64,000 bases of DNA from Sclerodactyla briareus (lineage: Eukaryota > Echinodermata > Holothuroidea > Dendrochirotida > Sclerodactylidae), in the NCBI GenBank assembly GCA_026419785.1, contig JAODTK010005665.1:1-64000 (forward strand), written 5' to 3'. The position numbers and the translations under genes were made by a program. Below, one piece after another: positions 59,455 to 64,000 of this stretch. The notes beneath the pieces were generated by a model. The model was not told where the DNA came from, ran no database searches, and was given only the letters and a program-made list of their open reading frames with translations. Each line of letters opens with the position of its first letter. The stretch's first letter is position 1.

Positions 59455-59587
59455 TTCGATTTCAATGTGAGTTGCTGAGCAATGATCGCTTATCGAGACG
59501 GATGTGTCATCCACCCAGGGGAAATTGCAAGCCCTTTGCCAGAGAAAATACAATTGATTGTCATCAATTGTTCGTGTTACTAAAGTG

Positions 59588-60640
59588 ACTTACCAGGCTG
59601 ACCGCTATTTCTGTCACTGGTCCGTGCGCTCTGAAAACAGAATAACATAATATCAGCTTGACGTAACGGTATGGCCGAGTAATCAGGGAACAGACAATGT
59701 CGGGTTATCCTAATTTATTTTCACTTTTACTTTCCCTTTTCATATCGGCCTCAGCACTGTTGATTATCCGAATATCCGATTATGATGTATCTTATCCGAA
59801 CAGCAATTGCGCAGATAATAGAGTAAATAGTATCGCATTACTATTTTTTTCTTGCTCATAGCATCCACTGTTGGGTCCAACACTGCCGAATGATAATTCC
59901 CCACGCCCCCTTCCCGCTATTTTACTTATGAAATATGCACGTGGAATAAACCAAGTTGTGAAGATTTATATACATGACAGCAGAATATAGTAACGAAAAT
60001 TGTAGTAGATTAACCCAGGGAGTAAACAATTAGGACAACGTGAGATCCTCGTAAAATTGGGGCGATAATCAAGTGGAATTGGGGCAAAAACCTGATTTGT
60101 GTTGGGAATGTTATTTTCACGAATTTCACTAGGCGTAAAAACACAATTATATTCTCGTGGAACATCCTGTGAAAGTCACCCAAAATTTGAACATTAGGGG
60201 ATAGACTCTGGCGAATCATTATTCTAAACAAATGACTTAATTGTTGTGAAATATCAGAAACCTACAATAAAGATTTCCGGTTGAATTAAAAACTAAGAAG
60301 CGGAGATTATTTTAATCAAGGCTAGAGAAAGCATATAATGTATTTTCAAATTGGATGAGAAATGGTCAGAGGGTTCCCAAATTTGACTAAGGAATGGCCA
60401 CACGTTCCAACAGGTACTTTTTTTTTCAGAGGAATCAAACTTTGGCCGAAATCGTCAATGATTAATGAACGCCACTGTTCTCAAGATATAGAAAAAAGGG
60501 AAAATTGAAAAAGAAAGATGATTTTCCGCGTTCCTGGAATCGTGTGAATAATACGCGTAATCAAATAATTTGATTGCACCCAAAATTCGCGATAAGAACC
60601 TGCGACTCCATGGAGAATTTCGAGAATTTTGACTTTTTCA
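59588..60640. repeat. Large inverted repeat, left arm
   Basis: Reverse complement alignment with 62693-63932. Landmarks are the exon-like block at 59594-59630, ACAGAATAACATAATATCAGCTTGACG, TAATTTATTTTCACTT, GGTCCAACACTGC, ATATAGTAACGAAAATTGT, TTGTTGTGAAATATCAGA, ATGAACGCCACTGTT, AATCAAATAATT and CCATGGAGAATTTCGAGAATTTT. Divergence is mostly substitution with some indels, so these are old paralogous segments and not an assembly echo. Confidence 0.85.
59594..59630 (-). CDS. Putative 37-nt exon, left arm
   Basis: On the minus strand the block is preceded by GTTTTCAG and followed by GTAAGT, both matching splice consensus. The partner on the plus strand at 63886-63922 has the same length and splice signals with 5 base differences. 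One frame has a stop in both copies. A second reads AHGPVTEIAVSL, giving conservative changes against THGPVTEVAVNL in the partner; a third is also open. No other exon of the gene was identified with confidence. A weak likeness to the start of F-type lectin/discoidin-like domains (S-x-H-G..A-x-N-L) is speculative. Confidence 0.4.
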
Positions 60641-61264
60641 GGTCATAAAATTGGGTACGATTCCATATAGCTTTATCATGTGCCGCCAGACACCCTAATT
60701 GGCGGATTCGTGCGAAGACAGTCGTGAAATGTTGGCCTAACTGAATCTCTAATTTGCTTTGGCAGTCTAAACTAAAACATGCGTTTTTTTCACTAGCCCA
60801 CACACCACTCCCCGCCTCGTGGGAACACAACATCTCCACATGTTCCTAATTCGCCCTTTGTTCGAGAATGAAAAAGCAAACAACAATAATTCACTCTGCT
60901 CGATGGAATGACCGCCAATGATGAATTCCCGTGAAATCATTCATTTGAACATCAGATACGTCCGTACGTCATTCATACTGTCTAATGTGACATTGATAAT
61001 CTCCTCATTTGATGTCTTTTTTATCATGTGCCTGGATATCTAAATGAAACATTTCAGGGACATCGTGTTGGAACGAAAACGGTTCTTTGTAAATTGAAAT
61101 CCGTGGGGTCCGCCATCATTAAATTACGCAAATTGTTGTTATTCTAATCTACTTCCATGCCAGGAAGTTGGTCTTCAATTCGTTAGCGAAGCCACGGGAA
61201 TCCACGCAGTTATATAAGGTATGCGTACAGGTGTATGCGTGTATATGTATGTGTGTGTATGTGA
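60641..61264. other. Spacer of the inverted repeat, left portion
   Basis: No gene or repeat recognised in this part of the ~2 kb spacer. Confidence 0.45.
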
Positions 61265-61620
61265 CGCCTAGCTTGTGACATGATGAAGCGCATACTTGTG
61301 TCATATAATATATGGACTTGGTCTCGACTGTTTCATAGTCAGGTCAAGTGTCATCGATGGCCAAGGGATGTCAAAGTCTTAAAAAAAAAAAAAAAAAAAA
61401 AAAACCTTGTTTGTTGACACGATATATCGAGAATGTTAGGTTCGATCGAGTCGATCTTTTGTATGCTGTGCTTTTTTATGAGTAGACGAACCGTAGCCTA
61501 CTATCTTTGGCATGGACTGTAGCGAAAAATTGTGAATCGGCCTAGTTTTCCTTGGTAGCGCAATAACTCCACTCGTACCCCACCTGAAGATCAAACTCAC
61601 CTACAATTTTATTTTTCAAG
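61265..61620. repeat. Diverged copies of the 23.5 kb tandem repeat
   Basis: GATGAAGCGCATACTTGTGTC, TCAGGTCAAGTGTCATC and then GAAAAATTGTGAATCGGCC, CGCAATAACTCCACTCG, ACCCCACCTGAAGATCAAACTCA match the order of the 211-273 bp units at 23478-24120. A pure A24 run (61381-61404) interrupts it. Confidence 0.6.
61381..61404. repeat. A24 homopolymer
   Basis: It could be a retroposon tail, but nothing retroposon-like is recognised directly upstream. Confidence 0.6.
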
Positions 61621-62095
61621 ACACGACTCCCGCATATACCTCTCTTATATGTTGACTGACACATTCCTCTTCGGGGACTTCGGGCTGGAAATATCAGTCC
61701 TATAAGTAATCCGATCACGATTTGTCAATTATTTCGTCCTTTTTAACTGTTTTCGTTGTGTATTCTGAGTTTTTTCAACGCATTGAGACGTGTGTATTTG
61801 GCACTTAATTACAAGAACTGTCTTTTTTCATGTTGATATTACTAGGTGGGCTCTCTATAGTGGTTTCCGATTTGGCCTCGAGACTCCCATACGTGGAGAC
61901 GATATTCGGGACCGGCCTCGGCCTCGGATTATCCGGCGCGACCACGCCCCTATCCTGGTTCCCAAGATGAGTAGATGGATAATTTCTACTGTTTGGCGGA
62001 GCTGATCAAATGAGTTATTGTGTACCGGAGCTGTACTGTACTGTTAACACCAATAGCGGATACTAAATTAAGACTTAAACTTTGTAATACACCCA
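61621..62095. other. Unassigned spacer sequence
   Basis: GAGCTGATCAAATGAGTTATTGTGTACCGG-type phrase at 61999 recurs at 62591, showing a ~590-bp duplication inside the spacer. No gene recognised. Confidence 0.45.
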
Positions 62096-62105
62096 TGCTA
62101 GCGGG

Positions 62106-62285
62106 AACCATGTTCGAGTTATTAACTTTGGACATGCTTGTCGTATGAATGTTCACCTAAATCTTACGTGGATAATTTCCTTGCTGACCGTGAATGAAAC
62201 CATGTTCGAGTTATTTACTTTGGACATGCTTGCTGCATGACCGTTCACCTCAATTTTCTGTAGATAATTTCCTTGTTGAGCGTGA
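62106..62285. repeat. ~97-bp direct tandem repeat, two units
   Basis: ACCATGTTCGAGTTATT, ACTTTGGACATGCTTG, GTTCACCT and GATAATTTCCTTG occur twice in order, near 62107 and 62200. Confidence 0.8.
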
Positions 62286-62692
62286 TTGTTTCACTCTGTC
62301 TGCTGCTGGTTCGATTAACAAACCTCCTGGAGAGACTGATAGAACGGAGAAGCGAATCATCTCAGGCTGATTTATTCCGTTCAAAATGACATTCATCAGT
62401 TTTACGGGGGTCTTGGAATTTTCATTCTCATTTTGACAACGAGCCCCATCTCACGACATGGAATAGTAAGTTTTCTCTTTTGCGAAGAATATTCATGTTA
62501 CTTTCAATATCATACAAGTGTATTGCACTACTCTACTGACAAAGTCGATAGGCGATACATCGATGCATTTTATTAGAACACTGTAGAACAGAGCTGATCA
62601 AATGAATCATTGTGTACCGGAGCTGTAGTTTGTATTGTTATACGTATTTGACTTTTCAAAATGTTGATAATCAATCAAAACATAATATAACT
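62286..62692. other. Unassigned spacer sequence, right portion
   Basis: Contains the second GAGCTGATCAAATGA phrase at 62591. No gene recognised. Confidence 0.45.
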
Positions 62693-63583
62693 GAACATTT
62701 CCAAAATTCTCGAAATTCTCCATGGGGTTGCAGGTTCTCATTCCCCCCCCCAAATCTGTGCAATTGAATTAATTATTTGATTACGCTTATTATTCACCCG
62801 ATTTCAAGAAACGCATAAAATCATCTTTATTCAGTTTCTTTTTTTATTATCCTGAAAACAGTGGCGTTTATCAATCATTGGAAATTTCTCGTAAAGGGTG
62901 ATTCCTCTAAACAAAAGACCCATATCTTTCAGAAGTACCTGCGTTTCACTCTTCCTCAGTCAAAATTGGAAACTCTTTGACCATTTCTGAACAATTCTGA
63001 AGAGAAATTATATGTTTAGTGACGCTCAAGTCTTAGACCCCCCCCCCCCTTATGAAAAAACAAGACCAATGGAATCGCCAATACAAAATCGAGAAAAATC
63101 GTTTCAATCTCCAGATTAGGCGACAAACAGTCCACCCCCAAAACACATTTTGAGTCATCTTAATTTAACTGAAAATCAATATTTTAGGTATCTGATCTTT
63201 CACAACAATTGAGCCATTTGGTCATAATATTGATTTGCCGGAGTTTACCTCCTATCACTAAAACCCACAGGTTACTTCCAGGTGAACACGCGCCGATCAA
63301 TGGAGTCATCGCGATGGTTTCTTGCTATTGAAACCAGCCCAATCGTTTGCCCAGGATTAAATAAATTTTGCGATATCGAGCATCAATTATCATTTTTACA
63401 ACTTTAGTTTTCTGTCATCCTTTGATGTTGCTGTGATCATGATTGTTGCTTGACAGTCTTGACGTTGTCCTAATTTTTGACTCCCCTAATTGGTTAAACC
63501 ATCACAATTTCCGTTACTATACTTTGCTGTCAAGTATGGATCTCCACACCCTGGTTTAATTCACTTGCATATCTTGCAAAATA

Positions 63584-63627
63584 GGGGCAGGGGAAGGGGG
63601 GAAGGGGGCGGGTGGGAAGGGGGCGGG
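63584..63627. repeat. G-rich tract, quadruplex candidate
   Basis: At least six runs of three or more G separated by one to three bases (GGGGCAGGGGAAGGGGGG, then GGGGGCGGGTGGG). The left arm has only GCCCCCTTCCC at the same place, so the tract expanded after duplication. Confidence 0.6.
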
Positions 63628-63885
63628 TTCATATCGTCAGCAGTGTTGGACCTTAAAGTGGAGCTTTTAGCAGAAGAAAACAAGATGATATAATACTATA
63701 GTTACTCTCTCATCTGCGCAATCGCAGCTGGGGCAAGACACAATATAATCGGATAATAATTAGCAGTGTCCGCACTGAAAATGGATGAAATAGGAAAGGA
63801 GAAGTGAAAATAAATTATAGCCCGAGTCTGTAATCTTATCATTTTGTCATACCGTCAAGCTGATATCATGTTATTCTGGTTTCAG

Positions 63886-63922
63886 AACGCACGGACCAGT
63901 GACAGAAGTTGCGGTCAACCTG
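63886..63922 (+). CDS. Putative 37-nt exon, right arm
   Basis: TTCTGGTTTCAG precedes the block and GTAAGAG follows, fitting acceptor and donor consensus. One frame reads THGPVTEVAVNL; an alternative frame is open and the third has TGA. It is paired with the minus-strand block at 59594-59630. The rest of the gene would lie to the right, beyond the window, and within the arms, where I could not identify it. Confidence 0.4.
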
Positions 63923-64000
63923 GTAAGAGCATTGTAGTGTTCAGTGCTACCCTATAGGCGTAGTGGAAGTTTATTTTTTTTAATACAACCCATCGTTTAC

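Larger units (their letters stand above)
62693..63932. repeat. Large inverted repeat, right arm
   Basis: Partner of 59588-60640, about 190 bp longer. One cause is a G-rich insert or expansion at 63584-63627. The arm is read in reverse relative to the left arm. Confidence 0.85.

Overview
The window looks like nuclear DNA of a metazoan, probably a marine invertebrate. It holds no operons, no bacterial-style genes and no long uninterrupted ORF outside repeats. It is dominated by TIR transposons (several hAT-like, two with exact 8-bp target-site duplications and a third with a less perfect TIR), a decayed CR1/L2-type LINE, tRNA-derived SINEs, minisatellites, long G or C homopolymers and a mosaic of mid-length repeats. 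The species cannot be fixed from the sequence. No complete protein-coding gene can be called with confidence.

Region 1 (1-20 kb) is a repeat mosaic. A 736-bp hAT-like element lies at 1604-2339. A ~1.6-1.9 kb unit is then present twice in tandem (about 2560-4125 and 4150-6045), followed by a ~6.7 kb unit present twice (about 6012-12842 and 13260-19810). The copies differ mainly by small insertions and deletions, many in homopolymers, so part of this may be unpolished assembly and not biology. Recurring modules are a GTCTC-CCTGAA hairpin, TTTGCATAA/TTATGCAAA palindromes, AGGTCA-rich units and a ~300-bp unit containing CTCCTACAAATTTTGGTGC.

Region 2 (20-47 kb) is mostly unassigned sequence. It carries small tandem repeats (20.6, 23.5, 31.6, 39.1, 42.4, 43.6 and 46.4 kb), a TIR element at 26.4 kb, a CpG- and NRF1-motif-rich patch at 25.1 kb, an inverted block of the same modules seen in region 1 (32.1-32.8 kb), and a tRNA-derived SINE at 39.75 kb inside a pyrimidine-rich array. 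A possible lone exon lies at 21.19 kb.

Region 3 (47-55 kb) is a transposon cluster. A 3.0 kb hAT-like element splits a second tRNA-like/SINE sequence with an exact 8-bp duplication. A 1.4 kb hAT-like element has GAGTCC-rich ends and an exact 8-bp duplication. A third TIR element has ends made of GACGC repeats.

Region 4 (55-64 kb) holds the 3' part of a LINE reverse-transcriptase ORF, a 162-bp MITE and a large diverged inverted repeat with arms of 1.0-1.25 kb. Each arm carries, on opposite strands, a matching 37-nt putative exon with consensus splice sites. This is the best candidate for part of a real host gene family; the rest of that gene would lie outside the window or be too diverged to see.
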